Shown: positions 45,238 to 56,251, counted from the first letter of the stretch. The stretch is 64,000 nucleotides of DNA from Methylophilales bacterium LSUCC0135 (GCA_001704575.1 MCAW01000001.1:119875-183874); one strand, 5' to 3'. The notes: generated from the letters alone by a model not told the origin. Made by a program: numbers and translations.

Positions 45238-46589
45238 AATCGCCCGAACGTCAATCTCCGCCGAAATCGCTCAGCAGCCGTCTGTCCTGGGGGCTGGCGC
45301 TCAGCCTGGTGCTTTTGCTGTTTGTACAGTGGCTGCTCGCCAGTTATGCCATTCGTCATCTCACCGAGAATCAGGTCGCCAACCGTCTGGTGCAGGATAG
45401 CGAGAGCCTGCTCGCCGGCCTGCGCTTCGATGAAAACGGGCGGCTGCAGATCGACACGCGCCGTATCAGTACGGTTTATCAGCGGCCGTTTTCCGGTCAC
45501 TATTTCGTCATTAGCAGCGGCGACGAAAAGTATGTTTCACGCTCACTGTGGGATAAAGACCTGCTTGTGCCGGAAGTGAACGCGGGGGTGGAGATACGCC
45601 TGAACATGGCAGGTCCGGAGAAGCAGAATCTGCTTACAGTGACCAGCGGATATCTTAAACAGGACAGATTGATCGGAATCATGGTGGCAGAGGACCTGAA
45701 AGTGTTCAACGCCGGTTTGCGCCAGTTCCAGTGGTTGTACGGCGCTGTATCTGTTGTCATTCTGCTGATCCTGTTGCTGATGCAGAACTGGATAGTGCGT
45801 AGCGAACTGAGGCCGTTGCAAAGCTTGCGCGCCAGCATGGCCAGGCTCGAACGCGGCGAAACCGACCGCGTGGAAATGACCGGGCCGGCCGAGATTGCGC
45901 CGGTGATTGCAGAGTTGAACCGCCTTTTGATTACGATGAGTAACAAGGCGCGTCGTTCGCGCGAGGCGCTCGGCAATCTGGCACATGCCCTGAAAACGCG
46001 GCTGGCCGTGTTGCAGCAGCTTTCTGAGCGACCGGAGGTCAAGGCTTTGCCGCAGGTGCGCCAGCCGCTGGAAGAATCAACGGAAGCCATGCGGCGCATC
46101 GTCGAGCGTGAACTCAAGCGTGCCCGGCTGATCGGCGACGCGTTGCCCGGGCAGCGCGTCAATTTGCGCGAGGAAATCGCCCTGCTGGTTCAGACCCTGC
46201 AATTGATGCATGCCGGGCAGCCGCGTGATTTGATCTGGCATGTTGATGACAACGCACAGTTCAGCGGTGATCAGGAGGACTTGCTGGAGTTGCTCGGCAA
46301 TCTGCTGGATAACGCATTCAAGTGGAGCCGTAAACGTATCCTGCTGAATGTTGCTGACCGGGACGGTGTGGCTTTCCGCATCGAGGACGATGGGCCCGGA
46401 TGCAGCCCCGGAGAGCTTGATCAGATTACCCGGCGCGGTTTCCGCGCTGATGAAAGCAAGCCCGGCAGCGGCCTTGGGCTTGCCATCGTGCGTGATATCG
46501 TCGAGAGTTATGACGGTGAGCTGATGTTGCAACGCTCATCGATACTGGGCGGTCTGGCGGTTGAAGTCAGATTGCCGAAACGACAGTAG
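45234..46589 (+). CDS. PhoQ-like sensor histidine kinase
   Basis: 451 residues from GTG. Two membrane helices (about 22-42 and 166-186) frame a periplasmic sensor of about 120 residues. HAMP-like linker, then the H-box LGNLAHALKTRLAVLQ with H251, N-box LLGNLLDNAFKWS, and G boxes EDDGPGCSP and GSGLGLAIVRDI. The N-box-to-G organisation is PhoQ-like. It should phosphorylate the regulator encoded just upstream; the periplasmic PepSY protein may modulate it. Confidence 0.94.
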   Translation: MKSPERQSPPKSLSSRLSWGLALSLVLLLFVQWLLASYAIRHLTENQVANRLVQDSESLLAGLRFDENGRLQIDTRRISTVYQRPFSGHYFVISSGDEKYVSRSLWDKDLLVPEVNAGVEIRLNMAGPEKQNLLTVTSGYLKQDRLIGIMVAEDLKVFNAGLRQFQWLYGAVSVVILLILLLMQNWIVRSELRPLQSLRASMARLERGETDRVEMTGPAEIAPVIAELNRLLITMSNKARRSREALGNLAHALKTRLAVLQQLSERPEVKALPQVRQPLEESTEAMRRIVERELKRARLIGDALPGQRVNLREEIALLVQTLQLMHAGQPRDLIWHVDDNAQFSGDQEDLLELLGNLLDNAFKWSRKRILLNVADRDGVAFRIEDDGPGCSPGELDQITRRGFRADESKPGSGLGLAIVRDIVESYDGELMLQRSSILGGLAVEVRLPKRQ

Positions 46590-46617
46590 TTTTATTACGC
46601 CCCAATTCAGGAGTCCT

Positions 46618-47667
46618 ATGGAATATCGTCAGCTCGGTCACAGCGACCTGAATGTTTCTGCCATCTGCCTCGGTACCATGACCTTCGGTGAGCAGAATAC
46701 CGAAGCCGAGGCACATCAGCAGCTCGATTTCGCCTGCGCCAATGGCATCAATTTCATCGACACCGCCGAGATGTATCCGGTGCCGCCCAAGGCCGAAACC
46801 TATACCCGTACCGAGACCATCGTCGGCAACTGGCTCAAGCGGCAGCCGCGCGAAAAAATCGTGCTGGCAACCAAGATTGCCGGCCCGCGCCGCAAGCTGG
46901 AATGGATACGCGGCGGCCCGCTGGCTATAGACCGCAAGAACCTGCAGGAAGCGGTCGAAGGCTCGTTGCGCCGCTTGCAGACGGATTATATCGATCTCTA
47001 CCAATTGCACTGGCCGGAGCGTAATGTGCCGATGTTCGGCCAGTATCAGTTCGACCCCATGGCCGAGTATGACGATGGCATCAAACGTGAATGGGTCAGC
47101 GTGCGCGAGCAGCTGGAAGCGCTGGCCGAACTGGTGCAGGCCGGCAAGATCCGTTACATCGGGGTTTCCAACGAGCACGCCTGGGGCGTGATGGAGTTTC
47201 TGCGTGTCGCCGGCGAATACAACCTGCCGCGTATCGTCAGCATCCAGAATTGCTACAACCTGATCAACCGCGGTTACGAATTTGGGCTGGCCGAAATCGG
47301 CTATCGCGAGCAGCTTAGTTTGCTGGCTTACTCGCCGCTCGCTTTCGGGCATCTGACCGGTAAATATCTTGAAGGTGGCAGCGGTCGCGCCACCTTGTTC
47401 AGGGGCTTTGCCCAGCGTTACGAAAAACCCAACGTCGAACCGGCCTCTGCCGCCTATGCGGCATTGGCGCGCGAATACGGCTACAGTCCTGCCGAACTCG
47501 CGCTTTCCTTCGTCTATCACCGCTGGTTTGTGACCAGCACCATCATCGGTGCCACCAGCATGGCGCAGTTGCAGGAGAACTTCCGCGCCTGGAAGAAGCC
47601 GCTTTCCACCGAATTGCTGCAAAAAATCGAGCAGTTGCATTTGCGTTACATGAACCCTGCGCCTTGA
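46618..47667 (+). CDS. Aldo/keto reductase, Tas type
   Basis: 349 residues from an ATG with AGGAG 6 bp upstream. Conserved D-Y-K-H residues: FIDTAEMYPVPP (D and Tyr), VLATKIAGP (Lys), LYQLHWPERNV (His). The long insertion after Tyr and the NEHAWGVMEF segment match E. coli Tas. NADPH-binding GATSMAQLQENF lies near the end. Substrate unknown. Confidence 0.92.
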   Translation: MEYRQLGHSDLNVSAICLGTMTFGEQNTEAEAHQQLDFACANGINFIDTAEMYPVPPKAETYTRTETIVGNWLKRQPREKIVLATKIAGPRRKLEWIRGGPLAIDRKNLQEAVEGSLRRLQTDYIDLYQLHWPERNVPMFGQYQFDPMAEYDDGIKREWVSVREQLEALAELVQAGKIRYIGVSNEHAWGVMEFLRVAGEYNLPRIVSIQNCYNLINRGYEFGLAEIGYREQLSLLAYSPLAFGHLTGKYLEGGSGRATLFRGFAQRYEKPNVEPASAAYAALAREYGYSPAELALSFVYHRWFVTSTIIGATSMAQLQENFRAWKKPLSTELLQKIEQLHLRYMNPAP

Positions 47668-47758
47668 TCCGTGGCTGCGGCATCAATGCGGCCTTCTAGT
47701 GGAGACGGCGCCGGATTTCTGCGATAATCACTTGCTTTAAAACTCGTGGATAACCAGC

Positions 47759-48070
47759 ATGGCGCAATTCGATAATGTCAGTGTCAAAAAGAAAGCCAAC
47801 GTCTATTTCGACGGCAAATGTGTCAGTCATACCGTGTTGTTGCCGAACGGCACGCGCAGCACCATAGGTGTCATTTTTCCCAGCACGCTGACATTCAACA
47901 CGGCAGCGCCCGAACTGATGGAAATCAATCTCGGTGTTTGCAAGGTCAGGTTGCAAGGCGAAAGTAACTGGAAAACCTATCAGGCCGGCGACAAGTTCAC
48001 CGTACCGGGTAATTCCAGCTTCGATATTGAAACCATCGAGATGCTGGATTACGTTTGCCATTTTGAATAA
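47759..48070 (+). CDS. ppnP: Pyrimidine/purine nucleoside phosphorylase (PpnP)
   Basis: 103 residues, exactly the small cupin family (DUF1255). Characteristic start [23 protein letters not shown] and end [18 protein letters not shown]. coli PpnP phosphorolyses several nucleosides. It is a free-standing gene after the aldo/keto reductase. Confidence 0.94.
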   Translation: MAQFDNVSVKKKANVYFDGKCVSHTVLLPNGTRSTIGVIFPSTLTFNTAAPELMEINLGVCKVRLQGESNWKTYQAGDKFTVPGNSSFDIETIEMLDYVCHFE

Positions 48071-48171
48071 ACGTTTGAATGTCGCGTCATGCACCGGGGT
48101 CCGATGCATGGGAAAAGTGCGAATTCCGGTTCTCGCCGCGCACTTTGCAGTTAATTTTGGAGAGTTGGAAG

Positions 48172-48666
48172 ATGCCGTCTTTTGATATCAGTTCTGAAGT
48201 CGATATGGTTGCGTTGAAGAATGCGGTCGATGTTGCCGGCCGGCAAATCGCCAACCGTTATGATTTCAAGGGCACCAGCGCTAAGCTGGAATTGAATGAG
48301 AAGGACAAGCTGATCACGCTGCACGGCGATTCCGATTTTCAGCTCGACCAGATCAAGGATATTTTGCTGCCCGGCATGGAGAAAAAAGAACCCGATAGCA
48401 GCAAGCGTCTGGATCATCAGGACGTGCAGAAAATTTCCGGCAACAAGGTCAAGCAGGATCTTAAAATCCGTGCCGGTATCGACAGCGAACTGGCGAAGAA
48501 GATTGTCAAGCTGATCAAGGACTCCGGTCTCAAGGTGCAGGCCAGCATTCAGGGCGATACGGTGCGCGTGAATGGCGCCAAGCGTGACCTGTTGCAAGAG
48601 GCGATTGCTTACGTGAAAAAGAATGTGACCGATTTTCCGTTGCAGTTCGGTAACTTTAGGGATTAA
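48172..48666 (+). CDS. YajQ-family nucleotide-binding protein
   Basis: 164 residues from [20 protein letters not shown], with GGAG upstream. Two ferredoxin-like domains; the conserved [18 protein letters not shown] and DIKD segments are present. Members bind cyclic-di-GMP in some species (Xanthomonas) and tRNA/GTP in E. coli. An in-frame upstream extension is dismissed. Confidence 0.94.
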   Translation: MPSFDISSEVDMVALKNAVDVAGRQIANRYDFKGTSAKLELNEKDKLITLHGDSDFQLDQIKDILLPGMEKKEPDSSKRLDHQDVQKISGNKVKQDLKIRAGIDSELAKKIVKLIKDSGLKVQASIQGDTVRVNGAKRDLLQEAIAYVKKNVTDFPLQFGNFRD

Positions 48667-48710
48667 AAACGATACCGCAGACAAACTTCTGCAGTCTTAC
48701 AGGATGTGAC

Positions 48711-50111
48711 ATGGCAAAAACGCTTTACCAAAAACTGTTCGATTCGCATGTGGTGCACGAGGAAAACGGCACCGCGCTGCTCTATATCGATCGCCATCTG
48801 GTGCATGAGGTGACCAGCCCGCAGGCATTTGAAGGGCTCAAGATGAGCGCGCGCAAGGTCTGGCGCGTGAGTTCGGTGCTGGCGGTGCCGGATCATAATG
48901 TACCGACGACGGATCGTAGTCAGGGAATTGCCGACCCGATCTCGCGATTGCAGGTCGAGACGCTTGACAACAATTGTGCCGAATTCGGCGTGACCGAGTT
49001 CAAGATGAACGATGCGCGTCAGGGCATCGTGCATGTGATCGGCCCGGAGCAGGGTGCTACCTTGCCTGGCATGACCGTGGTCTGCGGTGATTCGCACACC
49101 AGCACGCACGGCGCTTTCGGTGCGCTGGCACACGGCATCGGCACATCGGAAGTCGAGCATGTGCTGGCGACCCAGTGTCTGGTGCAGAAGCGCTCAAAAT
49201 CCATGCAGGTACTGGTCGAAGGCAAGCTGGGTTGCGGCGTCACGGCCAAGGACATTGCGCTGGCGGTAATCGGCCGCATCGGTACTGCCGGCGGCACCGG
49301 TTATGCGATCGAGTTTGCCGGTTCTGCCATTCGCAGCCTCACTATGGAAGGCCGCATGACGCTTTGCAATATGGCGATCGAGGCCGGCGCGCGCGCCGGT
49401 ATGGTGGCGGTGGACGATATCACCATCAATTACATCAAGGGTCGCCCATATGCACCGAAGCCGGAGCAATGGGATGCTGCTGTGGCTTACTGGCGCACAT
49501 TGCACAGCGATGAGGGCGCTATATTCGACGCGGTTGTCGAGGTACGCGCAGAAGATATTCAGCCGCAGGTGACTTGGGGAACCTCCCCGGAAATGGTCAC
49601 CAGCATCGACGGCCGGGTGCCGGACCCGGAGAATGAGAGCGACCCTGTCAAGCGCGGCGGTATCGAGCGCGCATTGCAATATATGGGGCTTGAAGCTAAC
49701 ACGCCGATCATTCAGATTCGCATTGACAAGGTGTTTATCGGTTCATGTACCAACTCGCGCATCGAGGATTTGCGAGCAGCTGCAGCTGTCGCCAAGGGCA
49801 AGCATGTTGCCGCTAACGTCAAGCTGGCGCTGGTAGTGCCGGGCTCCGGTCTGGTCAAGGCACAAGCCGAGCAGGAAGGGCTGGATAGAATATTCAAGGA
49901 GGCCGGATTCGAATGGCGTGAGCCCGGCTGCTCGATGTGTCTGGCCATGAATGCAGATAGGCTGGAGCCGGGTGAACGTTGTGCCTCGACTTCCAACCGC
50001 AATTTTGAAGGAAGGCAGGGACAGGGCGGGCGTACGCATCTGGTAAGCCCGGAAATGGCCGCTGCCGCTGCCGTGGCTGGCCATTTCGTCGACGTCAGGC
50101 AGATTGCCTGA
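48711..50111 (+). CDS. leuC: 3-isopropylmalate dehydratase large subunit
   Basis: 466 residues. Aconitase fold with [35 protein letters not shown] and the cluster-ligand CSMCLAMN. It interconverts 2- and 3-isopropylmalate with LeuD. First gene of leuC-ecn-leuD-leuB. Confidence 0.97.
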   Translation: MAKTLYQKLFDSHVVHEENGTALLYIDRHLVHEVTSPQAFEGLKMSARKVWRVSSVLAVPDHNVPTTDRSQGIADPISRLQVETLDNNCAEFGVTEFKMNDARQGIVHVIGPEQGATLPGMTVVCGDSHTSTHGAFGALAHGIGTSEVEHVLATQCLVQKRSKSMQVLVEGKLGCGVTAKDIALAVIGRIGTAGGTGYAIEFAGSAIRSLTMEGRMTLCNMAIEAGARAGMVAVDDITINYIKGRPYAPKPEQWDAAVAYWRTLHSDEGAIFDAVVEVRAEDIQPQVTWGTSPEMVTSIDGRVPDPENESDPVKRGGIERALQYMGLEANTPIIQIRIDKVFIGSCTNSRIEDLRAAAAVAKGKHVAANVKLALVVPGSGLVKAQAEQEGLDRIFKEAGFEWREPGCSMCLAMNADRLEPGERCASTSNRNFEGRQGQGGRTHLVSPEMAAAAAVAGHFVDVRQIA

Positions 50112-50138
50112 ATTTCATAACTGATGGAGAGCAAGATA

Positions 50139-50264
50139 ATGAAAAACCTGATGACTGCAGTTTTGTTGTTCGCTGCGTGTTTGCTCGCCGGATGCAACAC
50201 GGTCGCCGGCGTTGGCAAGGACCTGGAAAAAGCCGGTGAAGCGGTGCAAAAATCGGCCAAATAA
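50139..50264 (+). CDS. Entericidin-type small lipoprotein
   Basis: 41 residues. GGAG 9 bp upstream of ATG. Lipoprotein signal [19 protein letters not shown] with Cys19, then [20 protein letters not shown], the entericidin A/B pattern. It sits between leuC and leuD, an arrangement I recall as recurrent in betaproteobacteria. In E. coli such peptides form an antidote/toxin pair; here only one is present. Confidence 0.9.
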   Translation: MKNLMTAVLLFAACLLAGCNTVAGVGKDLEKAGEAVQKSAK

Positions 50265-50295
50265 TCAAAATCAGACCATTAAGCAAAGAAAATTT

Positions 50296-50934
50296 ATGCA
50301 GCCTTTTGTGAAATTAGAGGGTTTGACAGTACCGCTCGACCGCGCCAATGTCGACACTGATGCCATCATCCCGAAGCAGTTCCTGAAATCGATCAAACGC
50401 TCGGGCTTCGGCCCCAATGCGTTTGACGAATGGCGCTACCTGGATCACGGCGAGCCAGGCATGGACAACTCCAGGCGCAAGCTCAACCCGGATTTCGTCC
50501 TCAATCAGCCACGCTATCAAGGTGCCAGCATATTGCTCGCGCGTGAGAATTTCGGCTGCGGCTCCAGCCGTGAGCACGCGCCGTGGGCTTTGCTTGACTA
50601 CGGTTTTCGCGCCATTATTGCGCCGAGCTTTGCTGATATCTTTTTCAATAATTGCTTCAAGAACGGTATCCTGCCGATCATGCTCGACACCGCAGAGGTC
50701 GACCAGCTGTTCAATGAAGTTCAGGCAACCCCCGGTTATCAATTGCTGGTTGATCTTGAGCAGCAGGTAGTGGTGACTCCGGGCGGCCAGTCCTTCCCGT
50801 TTGAAGTCGATGCCTTCCGCAAGCACTGTCTGTTGAACGGTCTGGACGATATCGGCCTGACCTTGCAGAAGGTAGATCTGATCAAGGCGTTCGAGGCAAA
50901 ACACAAGAGCAGCCAGCCATGGCTGTTCAATTGA
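50296..50934 (+). CDS. leuD: 3-isopropylmalate dehydratase small subunit
   Basis: 212 residues from [22 protein letters not shown]. Conserved [16 protein letters not shown] and [14 protein letters not shown]. Pairs with LeuC. The start excludes an in-frame upstream extension that would run into the entericidin gene. Confidence 0.97.
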   Translation: MQPFVKLEGLTVPLDRANVDTDAIIPKQFLKSIKRSGFGPNAFDEWRYLDHGEPGMDNSRRKLNPDFVLNQPRYQGASILLARENFGCGSSREHAPWALLDYGFRAIIAPSFADIFFNNCFKNGILPIMLDTAEVDQLFNEVQATPGYQLLVDLEQQVVVTPGGQSFPFEVDAFRKHCLLNGLDDIGLTLQKVDLIKAFEAKHKSSQPWLFN

Positions 50935-50967
50935 AACGAATCATCTCAAACTTTTCCGGAATTTAGC

Positions 50968-52026
50968 ATGATGAAAATAGCAGTATTGCCGGGTGACGGC
51001 ATCGGCCCCGAAATCGTGGCGCAGGCCGTCAAGGTGCTCAACGCACTTGATCTTGATTTACAGTTGCAGGAAGCACCGATCGGCGGCGCCGGCTACGAAG
51101 CGGCTGGTGATCCGCTGCCCGCCGATACGCTGGCACTGGCAAAGTCTTCAGACGCAGTTCTGCTCGGTGCAGTAGGCGACTGGAAATACGACAGTCTGCC
51201 GCGTGACATGCGACCTGAACGTGGCTTGCTGCGTATCCGCAAGGAACTCAATCTGTTTGCCAATTTACGTCCGGCATTGCTCTATCCGGAGTTGGCTTCG
51301 GCGTCCACACTGAAGCCGGAAGTCGTGTCCGGCCTCGACCTGATGATCGTGCGCGAGCTGACCGGTGACATCTATTTCGGACAACCGCGCGGCATTTCAA
51401 CGCTCGAAAACGGCGAGCGTGAGGGCATCAACACCATGCGATACAACGAATCGGAAATTCGCCGCATCGGCCATGTCGCTTTTCAGATCGCCATGAAGCG
51501 CAACAAGAAAGTCTGTTCCGTCGACAAGGCCAATGTGCTGGAAACCACCGAGTTGTGGCGCCAGGTGATGATTGAGGTGGCAAAGGAATATCCACAAGTC
51601 GAGCTTAGCCATATGTACGTCGATAATGCTGCCATGCAGCTGGTGCGTGCGCCCAAGCAGTTCGATGTCATGGTCACCGGCAATATCTTCGGCGACATCC
51701 TGTCGGACGAAGCTTCGATGCTGACCGGCTCGATCGGCATGTTGCCGTCCGCGTCGCTCGATGCCAACAACAAGGGCATGTACGAACCGAGCCACGGCTC
51801 TGCTCCTGACATCGCCGGCAAGGATGTGGCCAATCCTTTGGCGACCATACTCTCCGCCGCCATGATGCTGCGCTACACCTTCAATGATGAAAACAACGCA
51901 TTGCGTATCGAGAACGCCGTGAAGAAGACGCTGGCTCAAGGCTTCCGTACAGCCGATATCTGGACGGAAGGTGCCAGTAAAGTCGGTTGCAACGCCATGG
52001 GTGATGCTGTCGTTGCGGCGCTGTGA
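50968..52026 (+). CDS. leuB: 3-isopropylmalate dehydrogenase
   Basis: 352 residues. ATGATG start; either Met could be used, the second matching the common [34 protein letters not shown] and the NAD-binding [14 protein letters not shown] are intact. It catalyses the third step of leucine synthesis. Confidence 0.97.
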   Translation: MMKIAVLPGDGIGPEIVAQAVKVLNALDLDLQLQEAPIGGAGYEAAGDPLPADTLALAKSSDAVLLGAVGDWKYDSLPRDMRPERGLLRIRKELNLFANLRPALLYPELASASTLKPEVVSGLDLMIVRELTGDIYFGQPRGISTLENGEREGINTMRYNESEIRRIGHVAFQIAMKRNKKVCSVDKANVLETTELWRQVMIEVAKEYPQVELSHMYVDNAAMQLVRAPKQFDVMVTGNIFGDILSDEASMLTGSIGMLPSASLDANNKGMYEPSHGSAPDIAGKDVANPLATILSAAMMLRYTFNDENNALRIENAVKKTLAQGFRTADIWTEGASKVGCNAMGDAVVAAL

Positions 52027-52036
52027 TAGAACTCAT

Positions 52037-52108
52037 CACTGAGAACTCGGAGATCACGGAGTATTTTCAAGTTTTTGTAGTTCTCGGTGCTCTCTGTGAC
52101 CTCAGTGG
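52037..52108. repeat. Imperfect inverted repeat of CACnGAG units between leuB and asd
   Basis: Left arm 52037-52061 (CACTGAGAA, CTCGGAGAT, CACGGAG) and right arm 52081-52108 (whose complement starts CCACTGAGG, TCACAGAGA). The units recall the CACAGAG repeats near 2.5 kb but are more diverged. Confidence 0.6.
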
Positions 52109-52133
52109 TTGAATGAATTTAGGGGTTAATAAA

Positions 52134-53246
52134 ATGATGCGAGTAGGTTTTATCGGTTGGCGCGGTATGGTCGGCTCGGTGCTGATGCAGCGCATGCGCG
52201 AGGAAAACGACTTCGTTTTGATCGAGCCGGTGTTCTTCACTACTTCCAGTCCCGGTGGCGAGGGCCCTGATGTCGGTTGCGAAATTCCGCCGCTGAAGGA
52301 TGCAAGAAATATTGCAGAACTGAAAGCGATGGATGTCATTATTTCGTGCCAGGGCGGCGAATACACCACAGAAGTGTTTCCCAGGCTCCGCAGCGAAGGA
52401 TGGGGTGGGCACTGGATTGATGCGGCATCGACACTGCGCATGGAAGAAGACGCGGTCATCATTCTCGACCCGGTGAATCGCAACGTCATAGATCAGGCGC
52501 TCGCCAACGGCGGCAAAAACTGGGTAGGCGGCAACTGTACCGTGTCCCTCATGCTCATGGCGTTAGGCGGTCTGTTCCGTGCCAATCTGGTTGAGTGGGC
52601 AACTTCGATGACCTATCAGGCAGCCTCCGGCGCAGGCGCGCAGAACATGCGCGAATTGCTGAAGCAGATGGGCGAAGCGCACCGCGTCGCCAGCGATCTG
52701 TTGTCGGATCCGGCTTCAGCCATACTCGATATCGATCGCGAAGTTGCCGGTACGCTGCGCGATGAACGTTTCCCCACAGCGCATTTCGGCGTGCCGCTGG
52801 CAGGCAGCCTGATTCCATGGATCGACAAGGATCTCGGTAACGGACAGAGTAAGGAAGAATGGAAAGGCGGGGCGGAAACGAACAAGATACTCGGCCTGCA
52901 GAACACTCCGATTCCGATTGACGGCCTTTGTGTGCGCATCGGTGCCATGCGCTGCCACTCGCAGGCGATGACCATCAAGCTGAGAAAGAATGTAGCCCTC
53001 GACGATATCAACGCCTTGCTCGCCGCAGCCAACGACTGGGTCAGGGTGATCCCCAACGAGCGTGACGCGACCATGCGACAGCTCACCCCGGCTGCGGTCA
53101 CCGGCACTTTAAGTGTGCCGGTCGGCCGTTTGCGCAAGATGAGCATGGGAGATGTCTACCTTGCTGCGTTCACGGTCGGAGATCAGTTGTTGTGGGGCGC
53201 GGCAGAACCTTTGCGTCGTATGTTAAGGATATTGATCGAACGATAA
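52134..53246 (+). CDS. asd: Aspartate-semialdehyde dehydrogenase
   Basis: 370 residues from ATG 52134 (AGGGG 8 bp upstream); the next codon is also ATG, and another in-frame ATG is 21 bp upstream. Catalytic Cys C135 in GGNCTVSLM, the same number as E. coli Asd. [14 protein letters not shown] binds [20 protein letters not shown] carries the catalytic His. It feeds Lys, Met, Thr and diaminopimelate. Confidence 0.97.
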   Translation: MMRVGFIGWRGMVGSVLMQRMREENDFVLIEPVFFTTSSPGGEGPDVGCEIPPLKDARNIAELKAMDVIISCQGGEYTTEVFPRLRSEGWGGHWIDAASTLRMEEDAVIILDPVNRNVIDQALANGGKNWVGGNCTVSLMLMALGGLFRANLVEWATSMTYQAASGAGAQNMRELLKQMGEAHRVASDLLSDPASAILDIDREVAGTLRDERFPTAHFGVPLAGSLIPWIDKDLGNGQSKEEWKGGAETNKILGLQNTPIPIDGLCVRIGAMRCHSQAMTIKLRKNVALDDINALLAAANDWVRVIPNERDATMRQLTPAAVTGTLSVPVGRLRKMSMGDVYLAAFTVGDQLLWGAAEPLRRMLRILIER

Positions 53247-53278
53247 GAAGACCAGAACCCTTTTCCGATTATTGTATT

Positions 53279-53305
53279 TTGATAGGGATAACTCGCAAAT
53301 ATAAT
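53279..53305 (+). promoter_or_regulatory. Likely fimV promoter
   Basis: -35 TTGATA (53279-53284), 15-bp spacer, -10 TATAAT (53300-53305), in an A/T-rich 137-bp gap. The transcript would have a leader of about 70 nt. The spacer is shorter than ideal. Confidence 0.5.
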
Positions 53306-53383
53306 GTGAGGTGTTAGCTTGCATGTCTAACTATTTGATGTTAGTTTAATAAAGCTACTATAAAAGTTTGATAAGGGTAGGGT

Positions 53384-56233
53384 GTGCACAAGTCTAAATT
53401 CAAGCAAATTGCATTGGCGGTATGCTTTGCATTTTTACCACTGTCCGCCCACTCAGCAGGTTTGGGAAAATTAACGGTCATTTCCGGCCTGGGCGAACCT
53501 TTAAGTGCTGAAATAGATCTTGTTTCAACAACGCCCGACGAACTCTCCTCCCTTACTGCCAGCATCGCTCCCTACGAAGCCTATGCCATCCAGGGCATAG
53601 AGCGTACATCCGTTCATAATGCCATCAAGATTGAAATCGTCAGCAGGCCTGACGGCGGTGCAAAACTCAAGCTGAGTACGCATCAGCCGGTGGAGGATCC
53701 TTTTCTCGACATGCTGATTCAGGTTGATTGGGCAACCGGCCGGTTGCTGCGTGAATACACGGTTTTGCTTGACCCTCCCGGCTATCGCGACCCGCAGCCG
53801 TCCGTCGTGGCAGCGCCGGCAACTCGCATTGAACCGGATCCACTGCAGGAATCACGCCCGTCGGCTGGGCAGGCTACGCGCCCGGTTGTAAAGCCGGCTC
53901 CGCTTCCTGTGGCAGAGCCGCAGACGGAAAAAACCATTACGACCAAACCTGGTGACACCCTTAATAAGATTGCACGGGAAATGCAGGTAGAGGGCTACAG
54001 TCTCGATCAAATGCTGGTCGGCATTTACCGCGCCAACCAACAGGCATTTACTGCAGAAAACATGCACCGCTTGAAGGTTGGCCAGATCATCAAGGCACCT
54101 TCTGCCGCTGAGCTTTCCAACATCACGCAACATGAAGCACGCGAAGAAATCCGCGTACAGACGGCAGACTGGAATGCTTATCGTAACAGGCTGGCTGAAC
54201 TTGTGTCGGAGTCCGTGCCTGCATCGGAGGTTGCCGGTGACGAGGCTGCCTCAGGAAAGCTCAAGGCAGCTGCCGAAGACAAATCTGCGCCCGCCGTCAG
54301 CGGTCCCAAGGATGTCGTAAAGCTTTCAAAAAGCGAGGCTGAGGCGGCAGATCAGGCCAGTGAAGTGAAAGCCTTACAGGACAGGCTGAATGCCATGCAG
54401 GAAGAAAATACCGCGCGTGAAAAAAGCGTGCGCGAGGCGGACGAGCGTGCCGCCATGCTGGAAAAGCAAGTGGCCGACCTGCAGGCTTTATTGACCATCA
54501 AGAATCAGATGATGGCGGATTTGCAGCAGAATGCGACAGCGCCGGGGGCGCCAACTGCTCCGGCAGAAGCGCAAGTTGAACAGCCCGCAGCGCAGGAGGC
54601 AAAGCCTGCTGTACCTGCTGCTGAAGAGAAACCCAAACCAGCCGCAAAAAAGAAACCGGTACGTAATATTGAGCCGGTCAAAGAACCCGGCTTGCTGGAT
54701 AGCCTCACGCACAACATGCCGGTTCTTGCACTGGCAGGCGGTGCCCTTGTGCTGTTGGGAGGCGGCTGGCTCTACCTGCGTAACCGGCGCAAGAAGAATC
54801 TCGACAGTTTCGAGCGTGGCATCCTCACTGCCGGAGGCCTGCGAGCCAATACCGTATTCGGCAACACTAAAGGTGGCAGGGTGGAGACGGGAGACACATC
54901 CTTTCTGACTGATTTTTCGCAAAGTTCGAGCGGCATGATTGATACCCATGATGTCGATCCGATTGCCGAAGCTGAAGTTTATATGGCTTATGGCCGCGAT
55001 TCGCAGGCTGAAGAAATACTCAACGACGCGATCAAGAAGGATCCCAAGCGTTACGAGTTGCACCTCAAGCTGCTGGAAATTTTTGCCGGTCGGCGCGATA
55101 ACTCGGCATTTGAAGCGGTTGCGGGTGAACTCTATTCAACACTTGGCGCAGAAGACCCAGTCTGGCTGAAGGTGGTTGAAATGGGTAGCAGGCTGGAGTC
55201 AACCAACCCCTTGTATGATTTGAGTAAATCGCAAAATCCGGCGCAATATGTGCCACCCGCAGCGGTTACGGCTGAGACATCTGAGACGATGCCGGTAACC
55301 GGTTCAGAAACGGAAAATCCTGTTGCGGCAACCGAAGCCAGCGCGGCTGAAACCCAACCCGATGAGTCAAGCGCTTCTGACAAGGACCAGCTTGACAGTG
55401 CACTTGAGTTTTCGCTTGATGGACTGGAGAAGGAGACCGGACTGGAGCAGGAAGCCGTGCCGGAAACCACGGCGGTCGATTCTGCCACTTCAGTGACTGC
55501 TGAACCTCAAGAAGATATCTCGCTTGATTTCGAGCTGGATGCTGAGACAAGCAATGTGTCGCCAGAAAATCATGCGCCGAAAAATGCAGAATCTGCCGAT
55601 GAAGTATTAATGCTGCCTGAATTGCAGCCAATTGCGCCCATGCCAAGCTCGCCATTGAATGAAACGACAGCAGAATCCGGGCTTGCGCCTGAGAGCAGTC
55701 TTCCCGAACTGGAGCTTCCCAGCCTTGATCTCGATGCAGAACAATCTGCTGCAAATGCTGATCGAGACTTCGGTGTTGCTGACCTGTCCGAAGATGGGGA
55801 TGCCAGCATTGTTGCCGAGTTCGAACCTGACCTGCAGCAGGAAGAGCAGCCGGCTGTAGAGCACGATATTTCGCATATCGACCTGAGTCTTGATTCCTTG
55901 GCCAATGAAACAGCAAAGCTGAAAGCATTGCAGGAGAAGACGGCGGAAAATGCACTGGATGCGCATGAGGAAAGCCTGCAGTCGGCCGGGCTGGAGCTTG
56001 ATTTATCCGGTATCAGTCTGGAGCTCGATAACGAGGAGCCCGAAGCCGAAACCATAGAGATCAAAACGCCCGAAGCCGAGCCCGATGAAGTGGATACCAA
56101 ACTCGATCTGGTGACAGCTTATCTCGACATGGGTGACCATGAAGGGGCGCGCGAGCTGATAGATGAGGTCATGAAGGAGGGCAGCGAAAAGCAGCGCGAA
56201 CGCGCGCAGGTTTTATCGAGCCGCCTCGCATGA
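53384..56233 (+). CDS. fimV: FimV-like polar hub protein
   Basis: 949 residues from a GTG with AAGGG 6 bp upstream. Signal peptide about 1-26 (ending LSAHSAGLG). FimV N-terminal domain (GKLTVISGLGEPLSAEIDLVS). LysM peptidoglycan-binding domain about 184-243 (TTKPGDTLNKIAREM to LKVGQIIKAP). Coiled coil about 325-375. Membrane helix about 446-464. A long acidic cytoplasmic region (600-890) rich in D, E and S. C-terminal FimV TPR-like motif (TKLDLVTAYLDMGDHEGARELIDEV). It is needed for type IV pili and polar localisation. Confidence 0.94.
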   Translation: MHKSKFKQIALAVCFAFLPLSAHSAGLGKLTVISGLGEPLSAEIDLVSTTPDELSSLTASIAPYEAYAIQGIERTSVHNAIKIEIVSRPDGGAKLKLSTHQPVEDPFLDMLIQVDWATGRLLREYTVLLDPPGYRDPQPSVVAAPATRIEPDPLQESRPSAGQATRPVVKPAPLPVAEPQTEKTITTKPGDTLNKIAREMQVEGYSLDQMLVGIYRANQQAFTAENMHRLKVGQIIKAPSAAELSNITQHEAREEIRVQTADWNAYRNRLAELVSESVPASEVAGDEAASGKLKAAAEDKSAPAVSGPKDVVKLSKSEAEAADQASEVKALQDRLNAMQEENTAREKSVREADERAAMLEKQVADLQALLTIKNQMMADLQQNATAPGAPTAPAEAQVEQPAAQEAKPAVPAAEEKPKPAAKKKPVRNIEPVKEPGLLDSLTHNMPVLALAGGALVLLGGGWLYLRNRRKKNLDSFERGILTAGGLRANTVFGNTKGGRVETGDTSFLTDFSQSSSGMIDTHDVDPIAEAEVYMAYGRDSQAEEILNDAIKKDPKRYELHLKLLEIFAGRRDNSAFEAVAGELYSTLGAEDPVWLKVVEMGSRLESTNPLYDLSKSQNPAQYVPPAAVTAETSETMPVTGSETENPVAATEASAAETQPDESSASDKDQLDSALEFSLDGLEKETGLEQEAVPETTAVDSATSVTAEPQEDISLDFELDAETSNVSPENHAPKNAESADEVLMLPELQPIAPMPSSPLNETTAESGLAPESSLPELELPSLDLDAEQSAANADRDFGVADLSEDGDASIVAEFEPDLQQEEQPAVEHDISHIDLSLDSLANETAKLKALQEKTAENALDAHEESLQSAGLELDLSGISLELDNEEPEAETIEIKTPEAEPDEVDTKLDLVTAYLDMGDHEGARELIDEVMKEGSEKQRERAQVLSSRLA

Positions 56234-56251
56234 CGCAATTGTGTTTTAATG

